This document shows positions 12,166-24,462 of a stretch of DNA of 64,000 nucleotides, piece after piece; position 1 is the stretch's first letter, and each line of letters starts with the position of its first letter. The stretch is from Arachnomyces sp. PD_36 (taxonomy: Eukaryota > Ascomycota > Eurotiomycetes > Onygenales > Arachnomycetaceae): positions 1-64,000 of the forward strand of contig JANTQE010000016.1 of assembly GCA_032988195.1 (NCBI GenBank), written 5' to 3'. The position numbers were made by a program, and so were the translations under genes. The notes below the pieces were generated by a model. The model ran no database searches. It had not been told where the DNA came from and saw only the letters and a program-made list of their open reading frames with translations.

Positions 12166-14965
12166 ATGTCCGCCCACGATATCATAGACGTCGGTCGTGA
12201 CGGACTTGTGCGCAAGTGGCTGTCAAGTGTGGTTCGACAGGAAGACTCCGATGCATTTGACCGATCCCATACACGTGTTCAACATCTACCTACACGGGTG
12301 CCTAGAAATACTTGCAAGGGCCATACTCCGAAAAGGCATAAGGGCTATCACCATCGGCGGGGGGATTTAATACATGTTAGCCCCCGAGAGGAATCTAGGC
12401 CTGGTGAACATAGGGACAAAAGACACTGTACAGGTGATTGACACCTCTAAGTGATATCTGGGGCGTGTTACTCATTATGCATCTAGAAACGGGCAAAAAC
12501 ATACAGAGTCCATCAAACGGTTCTCATCACCGCCCTGGGCATATTTATTTAGACACTTCGTTCCGAGGATTTGCCGAACAACAACGCCTTCAGCGACCGT
12601 TGAAAATGACCCGAGTCGAGCGATATGACACGCCAATACTCTCGAGTTCCCCGCGGAATCCACCGAAGCCAATACCAAGAGATCATAGGGAGCAGCCCGA
12701 CGTTATCCGTAAATCACGGAGCTTTGATGAGGATGGCCTGATGATGCCACCTCTCCCAAACCCCGATAAAGAATATGGCCGAAAACCCAGACGTAAAACA
12801 AGATTAGACCGATACGAACCAAAAAGTCCAACGAAGGACTGCGACAAGGGCGACAGGAAGAGAAAGCGAAATCCAAAAACAGGGCATCGACGCCTCTCCA
12901 AGACCATGCTAGGGGAGCATTTCAAGGCCGCGAATGTAAAACAAGATCGCCTAACCGTAGGGTTATCCCTCTTTTCTTTCCTCCCTAAATATTTGTCACT
13001 AAATCTCGTTGTCGCAGCTTCCCTCTAGCCATGGGTTGGGGCTCTTCCAGAAAGGCAAAACTTCATCTCCAAAACGGCGGCGGGAATGTGAGATAACACA
13101 CCCACTTTCCCGAGGGATCTATCTAACATCTGGTTGTGACAGTGCCTGACCTTTCGTTTTCGGAAATGGGATTCCTGGCAAAGAGGAAGGATCATGAGAC
13201 CCAAAAAGCACCGGCCAGGGGTTCAGGGAACGAAATATCCCATTACTTTTCTGAACTACCGCCTATCAAAAATACTCCCAGCGCCGAACCCGAGAAGGAC
13301 AAATCTATCAGCCGTCAAAAAGGTCGCCAGAATTCGAACAACTGTTTTCCCGCACCGGATGCTCCAGAGCCAGCTAGATCCAAACCAAAAAACCAACCTA
13401 ATATGGGGCCTTTCTGCGTCCAAACCCAGCCTACAAGCACTAAAGCTTCGATCCGATCTTCACGCACTAGGGAACATGGACCCCGAAGCATGAAAAGCGA
13501 TATCCCCAAGCCATCATCTGATCATTCAAAACATGCTGAACGGTCAACAACCTACTATACCTGGTCGGAAAGCGACCAACGTGTCGCGAAAGGTAGTCAT
13601 AGTAAGATAAATCAGACAACTTGTCAGGAAGATGCGGGAGAAGCCTCACCGCGCTCGCCGTCAAGGCGAGATAGCCGTATTGTCATCAGCACCCCTGATT
13701 GTGGGGCGGGCCATATTCTCTCTCAGAATGTAGATCTGGCTAATCCTCCTCGAGCAAATACCGTGGGTAGGACATCTGGTTACCTTACACTTGACGACCT
13801 ACATGATCTAGCGGATGGGAATGCTCCGGGGAACCGCGCGCTGTTCCCTGCAAAGGCAGGACCTAGTGTCACCAAAGTCGATGACAATTTCAGCAATGCG
13901 GAGGGCCGGGAGGAGTTAGAGCTGTCTGTTGAAGAGGTACCACCGGCAGGCCAAGCGGAGGCGAGTCATAAAACTGTGACTTCCGATGCATCAAAAGGGG
14001 TTCATAGGTCTAGGCGTGGGTCATCAGGCGTCTGTGGGGTCGGGATGGCGGATCATGGTAAGGGTGTTTCGAAGGCGGTTTCTACCCTCCAATGCCGTGG
14101 GCAAGTCGCCCCTAACAGCGCGAAACAAAAGAAGTCAGGGGACGTGGCCGCTGGATCTCAAAATCCTCAGACTCATAGGATGCGGTTCGGTAGCGTTTCT
14201 GGAACCTTGAATTCATGGAATGGAAATGGGCGCAACCCTGCCGTTCTAAGGAGATCGATCATTCCTAGCGGCTACAGACCCCTTTTTTTGAACCGCACCA
14301 CGCAGGATATAGTCAAGGAGCACCAGTCTGTGACGCCTGAGCCTGAAAATATTGTTTCTGAAGTTGAGCTTGACAGAACAAGGTTGAGTAACTCCGAGGT
14401 CGATCTGCTAGGGCTAGACGCGTTTGATCGCGAGGTGCTAGAAACCGGATATATGGGCGCAACCTTTTACGCGGACGGTGATACGGGCGACTACAGCCAT
14501 GACAGCTTATTTTTCCTTCCGTCAACTGCGTCAAGGCCCGAGAATGAACTGCTAGAGCTATTCCCTCCCGACTCCCCTTACGGGATGCGAATATCGGGGG
14601 AAAACAACAGCCACCCCTTGATGACCCACAGTGAAACGGGGCATACCAGAAATCTCCCAGGACTGGCTTCAAATCTAAGGCCTTTTGGGCAGGACGATAT
14701 AGATAAGCATTTCAACCTCGAAGGATACGGCGGCTCGACATTGGCACATGATAATCCACCATCTGAATTCTGGAATTTGGGGTCACGGGGCAAGCTGGAT
14801 GCACATATATATCCTAGGGTTGCCCAGATGCATCCAAGGGATGGTTTACCCCGAAGAAGAATCTCTAATGAACGACGAGACGACCGTTTAAACTCAGGCG
14901 AAATGGGCGAAAGGGAGATTGAGAATGGTCCCATAGCTTTTTGGCGGCCCAATCGTCTTTATTAA
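12166..14965 (+). CDS. large basic, disordered fungal protein of unknown function
   Basis: Proposed exons are 12166-12433, 12553-12956, 13018-13087 and 13143-14965, giving 854 residues; all phases match. Exon 2 contains an internal ATG (12606) that would be the start if exon 1 is wrong. The sequence is rich in Lys, Arg, Ser and Pro. Conserved-looking points are an N-terminal GRDGLVRKWL segment, RRLSKTMLGEHFKA before intron 2, LPSSHGLGLFQKGKTSSPKR across the short third exon, PDLSFSEMGFL at the start of the last exon, and a terminal FWRPNRLY. The order of short conserved islands in disordered sequence suggests a scaffold or nuclear/cytoskeletal adaptor, but I do not recognise the family. No catalytic motif or membrane segment is seen. 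Confidence 0.75.
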
Positions 14966-15447
14966 GTAGATCAAGATACGGTAAATAGGGGTCAATATCT
15001 ACAAATAAACTATCGCTTCTCCTATATCCTGACCCAATATATCCCCGTTAATATCCATCAACCTTTAGTGGCTTTGTTTGCAGGGTTTGTGGACGGGTGG
15101 GTCTACCTATGTCCTGAGCTGGTCTTCTGCCGGTCACTGGATAGCCCAACTTACCCAAGATCCATACGTGCGTGCTCCCCTGGAGCTCTATCTAGTCAGA
15201 GAAGGATTAAAACCTCCAACGTACTGGTAAACATCTTCTCAGGGGTTGTTTCGGCAAAGACGTGAAGTAGCATTATGTCATTAACATTAATTGATATGGC
15301 TGATCTAGCATACATTATTTGTTGGATATCTATCATACAGTAGCCATTCTTGCGCCTGAAACCCCTTTCCAACCCACCAAGTAAAAATCCGCACAGAGAA
15401 AGCGGAAAGCAGAAATATAGAACCGTAAACAGAACATCCTCTTCGCA
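14966..15447. other. convergent 3' region
   Basis: Between two convergent genes. No coding signal recognised. Confidence 0.5.
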
Positions 15448-16504
15448 TTATGACCTTTGGGGCCACGCGTGTTGTCGGGAGTCCATCTCATGATAGACTG
15501 TACTATTTGGTAGCTCATACGTGTGTGGCGGCATTTTCACCGGTCCCTTGGAGTCGTATATCCTTTGTTCTGTCAACTCCACTTCGGTACTGTCGAGTTC
15601 GGGTTTCACCCATGGCCCTGAAGGCTGGGGTACGTCTTCCTTCCCGTTTGCCTTTTTCCTCCTGCAAAAGCAAAATATAATCAGGAACAGCGCAATAAGG
15701 ACCACGGGGACGATGACTCCAATGGCGATTTTGGCACCCATGGGAAGACCCGAAGACTCTGATGATTCCGAATCTGTGTCTGAACTATTATCACCCGACC
15801 CGGTTTCCGATGCGGTATGTATCGCTGTGGCCCCGCCTTCCGTAGCCGAAGCGAAGAGCTCGAGGTCGGAGCTCTGATGTCGGACGACTAGTCCGAGGCC
15901 GTAGGCAACTCGCTTGGGGGAGGCAGGGACCGTGGTTACTTTTTGTTGGTTGGTGAGGGTCACTTCGGTAGCTGAAGGGACCGCGCTAGAGCAGAAGTTC
16001 GAGCCAGGTATACACGTATAGCCTTCGGCACAGCATTTAATCGCTGTTTCTCTCATTGGTAAAGGTTTGGCGAGGCATGTTTCGCCACAGGCACTAAAGA
16101 AGGATTATTTAGTTGGTATCTGCTGTTCAATCGATTACTGACGTTGGCTTGGTGCTTCCAGACAGCCCAAGAAATGCTTGAAAAGGGAGGGTAGGGAAAC
16201 ACTCGCGTTCTTGAGTTCACATCGTACATGCGTAGTATAGAAATGCCCAAACTGACCTGGTATATCCCGATGGGCAAATAGCGGGTGAATAATAGTAGTA
16301 ACTAATGATCTGGTTATCCGCATTCTCTGGGAAGCCCGGCGGGTAGCATTTTGGGTCCCTCAAGGGATTCAAATATAGATCACCGCCATCATCATCCAAA
16401 TACAATTCTTTCAGACAATATGGTTCGGGCTCGAATACGGATGTTATCGAGCCGATTGACGACATCGTCGTCAACCAGGCGGGGTCACAATTGACTGAAG
16501 TCAT
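15448..16504 (-). CDS. single-pass membrane protein with Cys-rich ectodomain
   Basis: Two exons, 16504-16257 and 16093-15448, giving 297 residues from the ATG at 16504. The outer part carries spaced cysteines in the patterns CPSGYT, CGETC and CCAEGYTC, as in a common group of fungal cell-surface proteins. A Ser/Thr/Asp-rich linker follows, then one transmembrane helix at about 204-226 ending in CFCRRKK, and a cytosolic tail of about 70 residues. The architecture resembles fungal wall-stress-sensor-like proteins, though no WSC domain is visible. The odd point is the start. A hydrophobic signal-peptide-like stretch (GQVAVAILAVAPVWIDFA) lies in frame directly upstream of the ATG, but no ATG precedes it before a stop. 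An upstream exon or an indel is likely. Confidence 0.75.
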
Positions 16505-17390
16505 CGTGGCGAAATCGATCCAAACGGGGGCGACGGCGAGGATGGCGACGGCGACCTGTCCAAAGAAACCGAAACCCAGATGTCGAAGTTTTCCTCGTCG
16601 TTCGGTGCCTCATCTTTCGAAGATGAAAGAAAAATTTCAGACTCTGCCGGAATTTCGGTTAAAGCCCCTGAATGCATGGAAACCTCGTATTCAGCGTCAG
16701 AAGCAATTTGCTTCATGGATTTTTGGGTGATTTCCATCGTGCTTGACAAAATAAAATCTCTTCAACCCTCCTGCAATTCTCTCTGACCTGCGGGGTGGGA
16801 TAAGGAGTGAAGAGTTCTTTCTGATAGGGCTGAAAGAGGTTGAACATTGAGTGTTGAATCCAAAAATAACCTTGAGATATCAAAAAAAGGGAGCTTTCTG
16901 GAGAAGCGATCTATTAATAGATACGCCAAGAAAATCCAAGGTTAAGCGAGGTCGAGGCCATCTTCCCGTCTTGAGCTTGTCTTGAAGGTAAAATAATCCA
17001 GGGTTCCGGCCTATTATTATGGCCTGAGAATGGGTTGGAGATAAGGCTTCAAGGCCTCCCGCTTTGGCACCGTCAAGGCTCCGGAATCCACCCCCAACCG
17101 CGTTCGATTTCTCCAACACCGTCAGCGGGGACCATTGCCGCCGGGAATTATCAATAGATGTAAGAAGCGAGGGGGGATCAAAAACCCCAAGGGTTCCCAC
17201 GAGATTAGGATGATGTTATTACGGTCTCTAGAGTCTCATGAATGAGTGACCTGCTAATTTTCGTTTCCTCATTGATTTGCTCACCAGACACTCTTACATT
17301 TTGAATTTCGGAAGTGCTACGCTTCATTTATACTTTATTTCCTGGATCTAACATTCTCCCTGCAGTTTCGTCGCGTCCATTTAAATAAAT
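16505..17390. promoter_or_regulatory. divergent region, membrane protein / HET gene
   Basis: Holds the hydrophobic in-frame extension of the membrane protein near 16507-16563 and the promoters of both flanking genes. No separate gene is supported. Confidence 0.4.
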
Positions 17391-19700
17391 ATGGATAGGC
17401 CCCAGGCAGACGGGTCATCTGCGTTGCCAGTCCGCTCGAAGATTGAAGAATCAACCACTGCTAAGAAGCCGACCAAAAAAGAGGATACAGCCGATATGGA
17501 AGGGTGGTTGACCCCAGGCAAAGCCAAGGGCTTCTTCGGCAGCACGAAACCGGTACGGAAGAAGCCGAAATCTCAGCAGGGCACAGCCAAGAACATAGAT
17601 CCCGTTAAGCAGAGCTGCCAGAAGAGTCAAGCCAGCACGGCAGAAGGCGGCGGTGACAGCCAGACAGGCCACGAAGGGGAGGCTATGCTTGCGCCTAACT
17701 TCACACCCAAAAATGTGGCCAACGATATTGAGAGCATAGCTAGGAGCGCACCGAAAGCTGAGTCGCTTTCAGAGGCCTACCAAATGCTATCTGCGGAAAC
17801 TGGAATCCCAATGGACGAAATCAAAGACCACGTCTCTGTCTCTGCTTTCATGAATCCCAAAAGCATGAAATACCTGGGCCCGAGCGAAACATATAATATA
17901 GAGGAAAAGCTGGACCCGAAAACGTCTGGTTCTCCCATGCCCCTTAATCTAGCGACCTCCTTCACGTATTCTCCGTTACCGAACGGGAAATTCCGACTTC
18001 TCAGCATATTTCCTGGCACTTCCCCAGTTGTCACTATGGACGATTACTCACTCGATAACCCTCCTAAATACGTGGCAATGTCATATGCCTGGGGGAAAGA
18101 ACGGACTGAACGGGCATTCTTTTGCAACTACCGCAGTTTCGCAATTTCGGCCCACGTGCAAAGTGCCCTGAACAATCTCAGCCTCGCACTCGATCGATTG
18201 AACAAGGTCAAGCCTGAAGAAAATCAAGCGAGACTGGTCTGGATTGATGCACTTTGCATTAACCAGGAAGATGAGACCGAAAGGGCTATTCAAGTGGCGA
18301 AGATGCAGACCATTTACTCACGCGCTTCCCAGGTTCCTGTCTGGCTTGGGCCTGCGGAGAATGACAGTGATATGCTTATCGAAAAATTGGATGAACTTGG
18401 TGCTTTTGCTGAGAATGTGGTGCTCAAAAAGGCACCTTATCCAAAAGCAAACTCTCCTTTCCCGGAGTCACTCTGGCATGCCCTTGGCAGCTTTATTTGT
18501 CGGCCATGGTTCAATCGAATCTGGGTTGTCCAAGAACTCCTTCTGGGGGAAGAGCCAATCCTCGTATGTGGCTCCAAAGTAGTGGAGTGGGAGAAATTCG
18601 TAGATGTGGTTGGTTTGGCATGGGAAGCCGGGTTTCTAAGCCTGGTTAAAGCTTCCACGGCTTCCCCTCATGACCTTGGTACTAGCGCCCGAAACATTAC
18701 AACCCTGGCTGGGTCCAAGCGAAAGTTCGACCCCTCGCAAGGATTTCCTACGCGAGAGTTTATTGGGACATTGAACACCGGTCGCTATAGACAGGTCACC
18801 GAACCAGTGGATCGGGTTTGGGCGTATCTAGGCTTAGCAGAACCGAAGCTACGGGAAGCTGCCGCCTCTCTAATCGATTACAGCCCCAAGGCTAGACGGG
18901 AATACCATACCGCATACGCCAATCTCGGTAAGCTTTTGCTGCCGAAAGAGCATGGTAGCTATCTGCTTTCCATTGGGAAGGGGCAATCTGGCCATGCGGG
19001 TTTCCCTTCGTGGTGCCCGAACTTCCATTCAGTCCCAGCTCTCGGACACAATGTGTTGTTTCTAAACGGAAAATTTGAAGCTGGGATTCAGGCCAATAGA
19101 TCTCAAGTTTGTTCCGTAAACTTCCAAGAAAATTCCGATATCCTGGAGATCAAGGGATTCCAAATAGACAGAGTCCAGGAAGTTGTCCAAGATTCACAAG
19201 TTGGCAGACCACATTCAGAGTGGCTGCTAAAATGTCTAGAGCTTAGCAAGAAAACAGTGAACCCCCATGATAAAAATGGGACTCCCGACGCACACTGGCG
19301 CTGTATGACCGTCGATACGTATGACACGGCGACAGCACCTTCCCTTGCAAAAGAGGTCTTTTGGCTCTTCGAGAAACATCTCCACCAAGAACCAAACATC
19401 CCACCAGTGCGGCCGGAGGTCCAGGACTCTTTGAGGCACCTAATGAAAACAATGAAAAACAATGACAGCCGAAGCTACTTCTCAACGAAGAGGGGCCGAC
19501 TTGGACGTGGTCCTCCTGGCATTCAACCTGGAGATCGTATCTGTATATTTTACGGGGCTAAGGTACCATATGTTTTGCGTCTCGGGGGTCCCGGAAGCCC
19601 CGCGAAGCTGATAGCAGATACTTATGTGGACGGAATCATGTATGGAGAGGCACTGAAAGTCGACGATAGAGGCGATGACGAAATATTCAGAATCGATTGA
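17391..19700 (+). CDS. HET-domain (heterokaryon incompatibility) protein
   Basis: Single exon, 769 residues. The HET domain spans about residues 205-390, with the family blocks YVAMSYAWG (about 227), LVWIDALCINQED (about 283) and FNRIWVVQELLLG (about 374). HET proteins trigger cell death after fusion of genetically different hyphae, and the domain is related to TIR. The C-terminal half contains the LNTGRYRQVTEPVDRVWAYL segment common behind HET domains and a GDRICIF segment near the end. The first 200 residues are unusual: a Lys/Gln/Ser-rich disordered stretch followed by a predicted helical segment (SLSEAYQMLSAETGIPMDE). No repeat domain or NB-ARC follows, so the partner is unknown. It stands next to a gene-poor region, as HET genes often do. 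Confidence 0.92.
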   Translation: MDRPQADGSSALPVRSKIEESTTAKKPTKKEDTADMEGWLTPGKAKGFFGSTKPVRKKPKSQQGTAKNIDPVKQSCQKSQASTAEGGGDSQTGHEGEAMLAPNFTPKNVANDIESIARSAPKAESLSEAYQMLSAETGIPMDEIKDHVSVSAFMNPKSMKYLGPSETYNIEEKLDPKTSGSPMPLNLATSFTYSPLPNGKFRLLSIFPGTSPVVTMDDYSLDNPPKYVAMSYAWGKERTERAFFCNYRSFAISAHVQSALNNLSLALDRLNKVKPEENQARLVWIDALCINQEDETERAIQVAKMQTIYSRASQVPVWLGPAENDSDMLIEKLDELGAFAENVVLKKAPYPKANSPFPESLWHALGSFICRPWFNRIWVVQELLLGEEPILVCGSKVVEWEKFVDVVGLAWEAGFLSLVKASTASPHDLGTSARNITTLAGSKRKFDPSQGFPTREFIGTLNTGRYRQVTEPVDRVWAYLGLAEPKLREAAASLIDYSPKARREYHTAYANLGKLLLPKEHGSYLLSIGKGQSGHAGFPSWCPNFHSVPALGHNVLFLNGKFEAGIQANRSQVCSVNFQENSDILEIKGFQIDRVQEVVQDSQVGRPHSEWLLKCLELSKKTVNPHDKNGTPDAHWRCMTVDTYDTATAPSLAKEVFWLFEKHLHQEPNIPPVRPEVQDSLRHLMKTMKNNDSRSYFSTKRGRLGRGPPGIQPGDRICIFYGAKVPYVLRLGGPGSPAKLIADTYVDGIMYGEALKVDDRGDDEIFRID

Positions 19701-22118
19701 TAGAATAATATATCTAGCAGTAGCGTTGGTCTTGGTGTTTCATTTCTTGAGAAATATCTTCTTTTTGGCCGAAGATTAAAGGTTTCTGATTCTGCGAGAC
19801 TCCATATTCTAACCACTGGAAGGAGAGTCAAAGGTAACAAGGGAGGGATGATTACGTAGAACTTGGCAACCGGATGTGCGATATATATTTTCTTTTTCGG
19901 CGACGGGGGCTCAGATGCGAAGGCTGCATAGACAGCCCTTAATCATAGCACTGGAAAGCCACATTATTTTCTCGACGCAGGCCGGAATTATGTTCCGTGT
20001 CTTGGGTTGTACATGGCCGGTGGTCGACAAGTTCGGTGGTTGTGTTCCGAAGTTGGTGGGTGATCAACAACCCGGTAGCATGGTCGTGGTAACTTCTGGA
20101 AACCCGCCAGTTTGGTTTCGACAGCCTTCGTGGAACCTTCTCCGGATTATGGGCTCAGGGAAACTCCGTATTTCTTCAGTTCCGCGATACGCAAGGCGTT
20201 GATTATTCCGAGCTGGTGGGTTAGTCAACTTGGAACTCAGTTACGAAGATCATTTTTTGCTGCGGGCCGGCGCGTGATGGCCTTTCTTGGTCGCATAGAT
20301 TTTGGGTCCCACCCACAAATCCACAACGCCGGGAATTCCAACCTGGAAGGATTGTATTTTAGATGGTTCACACGCTCTTCGTGAGACTTGAACAGTAATC
20401 GAGCACTGCTTTGGCCCCTTGACGCAGGCTCGCGTTGAGTTACACAGATGGTTCGCACTCTTCATTGTAGGCGTATGATGTGCGAAAGGCAACCAGCGAG
20501 AGGGCCAAAGCGTCCACGATTGATGACTGCTCTTCACTTCGTTGAAACGGAGGCTGAAGCGCACGCCTCGCATACTCGGTCACTCTCTCGGGACCCCCTC
20601 GGCGGCCTGCGCAAGCGAAATCGGAACAACCCTCACACAGCCTTCACCGCAAGTCTTTAGCGCATTTGAACGGTTGCGGCAGTTCTCCCGCAGCAGCTCC
20701 CAGGGCGGGAATTTCCATGAACCAAGATAAGAAATAAGACATATAACCCATTTTGATTCACGTTTTCTTCTGCGGAATCTGCAAGTAAATGGCAAGGACA
20801 TGGGCGGGTTGCGCGGAAGGGGATCCTAAGTTTCGTGAACGGCTGATGACCCCGGACACCATGGTGAATCAAGATGGATCGATGCTGATCCGTCACAAAC
20901 GTCATTTTGACTTTATTGGCACCACTAGCGATACCGGGGCCGTGTCAACGGGTTTGTTTAGGGAGACATCACAACCTGAGAGGGGATATGGGCTCTGGAG
21001 GAGGGTGCCGGAAGCGCTATCGTGCAAGTAATAGCCCTTTCCACGAGGTAACATTCCCCATATCCCAGGTCGACCTTTTCGCCTTTAAGGACGGACGGCA
21101 ATGCAGCCCTTCACGACCCGTTACACTCCACAGTATTTAGCATTGGCCTTGTCATTATTCAAAACCAGGCTGGGATGGCGTTGCTCTTGTCTGCACATTT
21201 CTCTAGTGCGAACCGAGGGTCTGGAACCACCCCTGAGTGCGTGTGCGTGTCGATACTTTGCAAGCATTATTGATGTTCATGATAAACCAATCATAGAGCA
21301 GTCTAACGGATAAACCTGTCGGTAAGACATTTGATTTTGAGAGAGGGAATTGGCTTCTCACTGATAATCAAGCCCGTCACCATCTCGGAGCTCTATTGCT
21401 ACCGCTCTCCCTCGGTGCTATTCTCCTGGCGTAATGCGCCGCTTTGCCTGGACCATCAGCTAGGTCATATGGGCTGGCGAGATAAGACCTCCAAGAGCCG
21501 GAGAGTCTCGATAAGATTCGTATGAATCGCGTATCCAGGCACTGTGGCCTTATCAGAAAAATCATGTAACCACGTCACTAGGACGATACAACCCCGCTCA
21601 TCGATGCAGCTAACATTTATTCTGAAGGCGGGTGGATTGAAACGAACCAGGAAAATGCCTAGGTGAGGTACGATTGTCATTACCGGTACGGGCAACAGGC
21701 GAGACACTGTCCCTGTCAGTCGGTATTGCCTAGATTGCCTAATCCCAGTTCAGGGCTCATTGCCCTCACTAGCGTTGAGAACTCTTCTCGTGGTTATCGG
21801 GCATGGTGCATGGAGGTCAACAGCGGAATTGCTGGTAGTTCACCCACAAACCCACAGCTGTTGCGTCACAGCGTGGGCTCATGCATGTATAAGAGCACCT
21901 CAGGGCCCCCGTTCTCGAAAGGAGGGTAGAATCCGACGGTGCTTCCCTTATCATTCCCATGCGATAAACCCATACAACCTTTCTCTCTTACCACAGTTTA
22001 TTCAATCCATTCCCAAAGCCCCAATCGCAGTATCTGGGAAGTACACGCTGAAAAAGGAGGGCTCGCACGAAGAGCTTGGTGAGACAAGGTTGTACCTCAC
22101 AACAAGCGACGGTCCTCT
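19701..22118. other. gene-poor region, part 1
   Basis: No convincing gene. Open frames are short and overlap on both strands. No transposase or reverse-transcriptase motif was seen. Confidence 0.45.
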
Positions 22119-22694
22119 ATGCCGAAAGCCGAAGAGATGACTCAACCTCATCGGAACGACCTCACTGAAAAGCATCTCGCTATTCACCAGCAGTCTTACT
22201 CATCTGTAGGTAGCACGGAGTTAGTCTGTAAGGACTGGCTAACAATTCACAAGGAAACAAGACCGCACACAACCTGGGCCGAGCAGGTTGTACAAGAAGA
22301 GAGAATTCGAGCGTTTCATTCCCAAAGCGGGTTGCTCCAAGGGGTATCAGAGCAGGAGAACGGACCGCAGATGGGCTATCGAAACGTAGCAACACACCAC
22401 GATAGACCAGATCTTCAGGGGTTCGAAAGCAGTTTGAAGCTTTTCGGTCCCTCGGAAGGGGAACATCTGGAGGATCCGTTCCAGCGCTTCCTTACTCCTG
22501 GAAGCAGTGATACGACCCTGTTTGCGAAACCAGCAATGAGAGAGCTGAATATAGCCTTTGGAAGCATGGAGACGATTGAATATAGAGAGAAGTGGGCAAA
22601 ATCCAACGTTGATGTTGCGCGGGCAAATAGGAAACGGCACAAGGCAACGGACGCGCGGGAGAGGGTTGATCGAGACAAAACAAGCGAGAAATAA
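22119..22694 (+). CDS. doubtful hypothetical protein
   Basis: Open frame of 191 codons in an otherwise gene-poor region. The product is hydrophilic, with a charged C-terminus (WAKSNVDVARANRKRH). It looks more protein-like than the neighbouring frames, but has no recognised domain, signal peptide or clear intron. It could be a lineage-specific gene or chance. Confidence 0.3.
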   Translation: MPKAEEMTQPHRNDLTEKHLAIHQQSYSSVGSTELVCKDWLTIHKETRPHTTWAEQVVQEERIRAFHSQSGLLQGVSEQENGPQMGYRNVATHHDRPDLQGFESSLKLFGPSEGEHLEDPFQRFLTPGSSDTTLFAKPAMRELNIAFGSMETIEYREKWAKSNVDVARANRKRHKATDARERVDRDKTSEK

Positions 22695-24462
22695 AGATTC
22701 AATACCAACCGAGACGGTCTTTAGGTAAAACGTGATATGGTGTGTATGTAGGAGAAGCCGAAGGGTTTAAAGCAGAAAACGTGTATTTAGAATTAGAGAG
22801 AGAACCAAATCAATCGAGGTCGGCAACACACGCAAGGATTCATGTTCAGTTGTCAAGTGGAGCTTCAAAGCTTGAATGCGGAGGTGGTTTCGGGCCTCCG
22901 AGTATTTTGACGAGGCACCCTATCAGGCGAACCCATAAGCTCGCGGTGGCCCGTGGGCGGTGCGAATGGAAAGGCAAGCTGCAGGAGGAACATCGGTCGC
23001 TTAAGCGTTGAGGGAGGCGAGGCAAATCCCACGTACGGTTCAGGAGAAGGGCGCCTCATCAAGAACAGAATTGGAGTCGGGATTAGTTCAGCCTGTTTAC
23101 TCTTTTGCTGGGAGAACCCAAGACTCGCACGTTACTGGAGATAGATAGGTAATTCATCATCAATATTCCGTTGAGACAAGTTTCGGGAGGACGGAGATCT
23201 GGTCAGCACGTGCCAACCGTCAATTTTCTAAATATAGTAAGGAGCGGAAACTTTAATTTAAGCTTGTTCTGTCTTCATTCCTTCCCAACCTCGACCTCGA
23301 ATCTCTCTAGACAGAAGGTCAGTGAGAGAACGACCCGCGGTTGAAAACGAGAAGTATGAGGAATTGTCCAGATCGTGAATTCCGCTCCCTCTGCGAGGCA
23401 AATCTGTTCATCGTTGTTATTCAACCTCTGGCGTCAGGGGTTAGTGGCATTGGGTTGGGCAGCAATGCATTCCTCACCTGACCCCCGGATTGCATTCAAA
23501 AGACATGAACCCTTGCCAACGAGGCAACCGTTTTTTGCCTTTGCCTATCCGCGGGTTTTAGTCACGTTCACAGGCCTGAGGCTGTAATCCTGCACTTATC
23601 CCGAGTTCGTATGGCATTTATATTCCGGCCGAGTTCCTCTTCTGGCCTCCGCATCTGCAACGGAAACCTTTTCGCCAGCGTTGGGGGTTCCGAGTAAGCG
23701 GCACAGCCATCCCACGAGAGCTATGGCAACTCTCATTTGTTGAACAACTGCTCTGATTAACGGACAACGTGACTGTTAATCGTCTCCTTCTGTCTTCTTC
23801 TTGACCATTGGGCTACGAACGAATAGCCTTGGGCATCACAGTTCAAGGATGCCCCGGAGTCCCAAATGGGCCACCGAGAGTCGGCAAGGTTGATCTACTG
23901 AGCCACCATCTGAGGCTTGAATATTCTTGGCTTCTTGCTTGTTCTTTGGGTCTTATAATATCGGGTCTTCCGTTGGATCCCCATTCTCAAATAAGTGTAT
24001 TGTTTTCATTTATACTAAACCTTTTGTTTCTTGCTCAGCACTTTAACAATTCGCATTTCAATCCCACTCACTTGCTCTCGCTTGAGCCCGCCATACTTGA
24101 GCTGTAATATTATTACAAAACCTACCTTCGCCATATCTCGCCTACCGCCTCAATACTTTGTGCTATCAGATCCGGTAGTTTTAAACCGACCTCCACCGAC
24201 TACGCCTCTTATATCAGCCATTTGGAATATCCCGAGTTCGCAGAGGGATTCCGGACCTCTTCTGTGAAAGGAGCTAGCCGCTCGTTCCAAATAAGCGCCT
24301 GCTTCTCTCTTGTTTGTTGCTCAGGCAGCACATTTTTTCATGACTTTATATTTCTTTGGTGCCCCCCAAGGAAATACGGAATTGCTATGCGATTTCCGTG
24401 GCCTGCGCCCGTTGCCTCCACGTTTAGCTGACTGCCGTTGAGCCGATCTTGGAATCGTTGGA
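22695..24462. other. gene-poor region and 5' region of the zinc-motif gene
   Basis: No gene recognised. The last few hundred bases are pyrimidine-rich and probably the promoter/5' UTR of the next gene. Confidence 0.45.
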
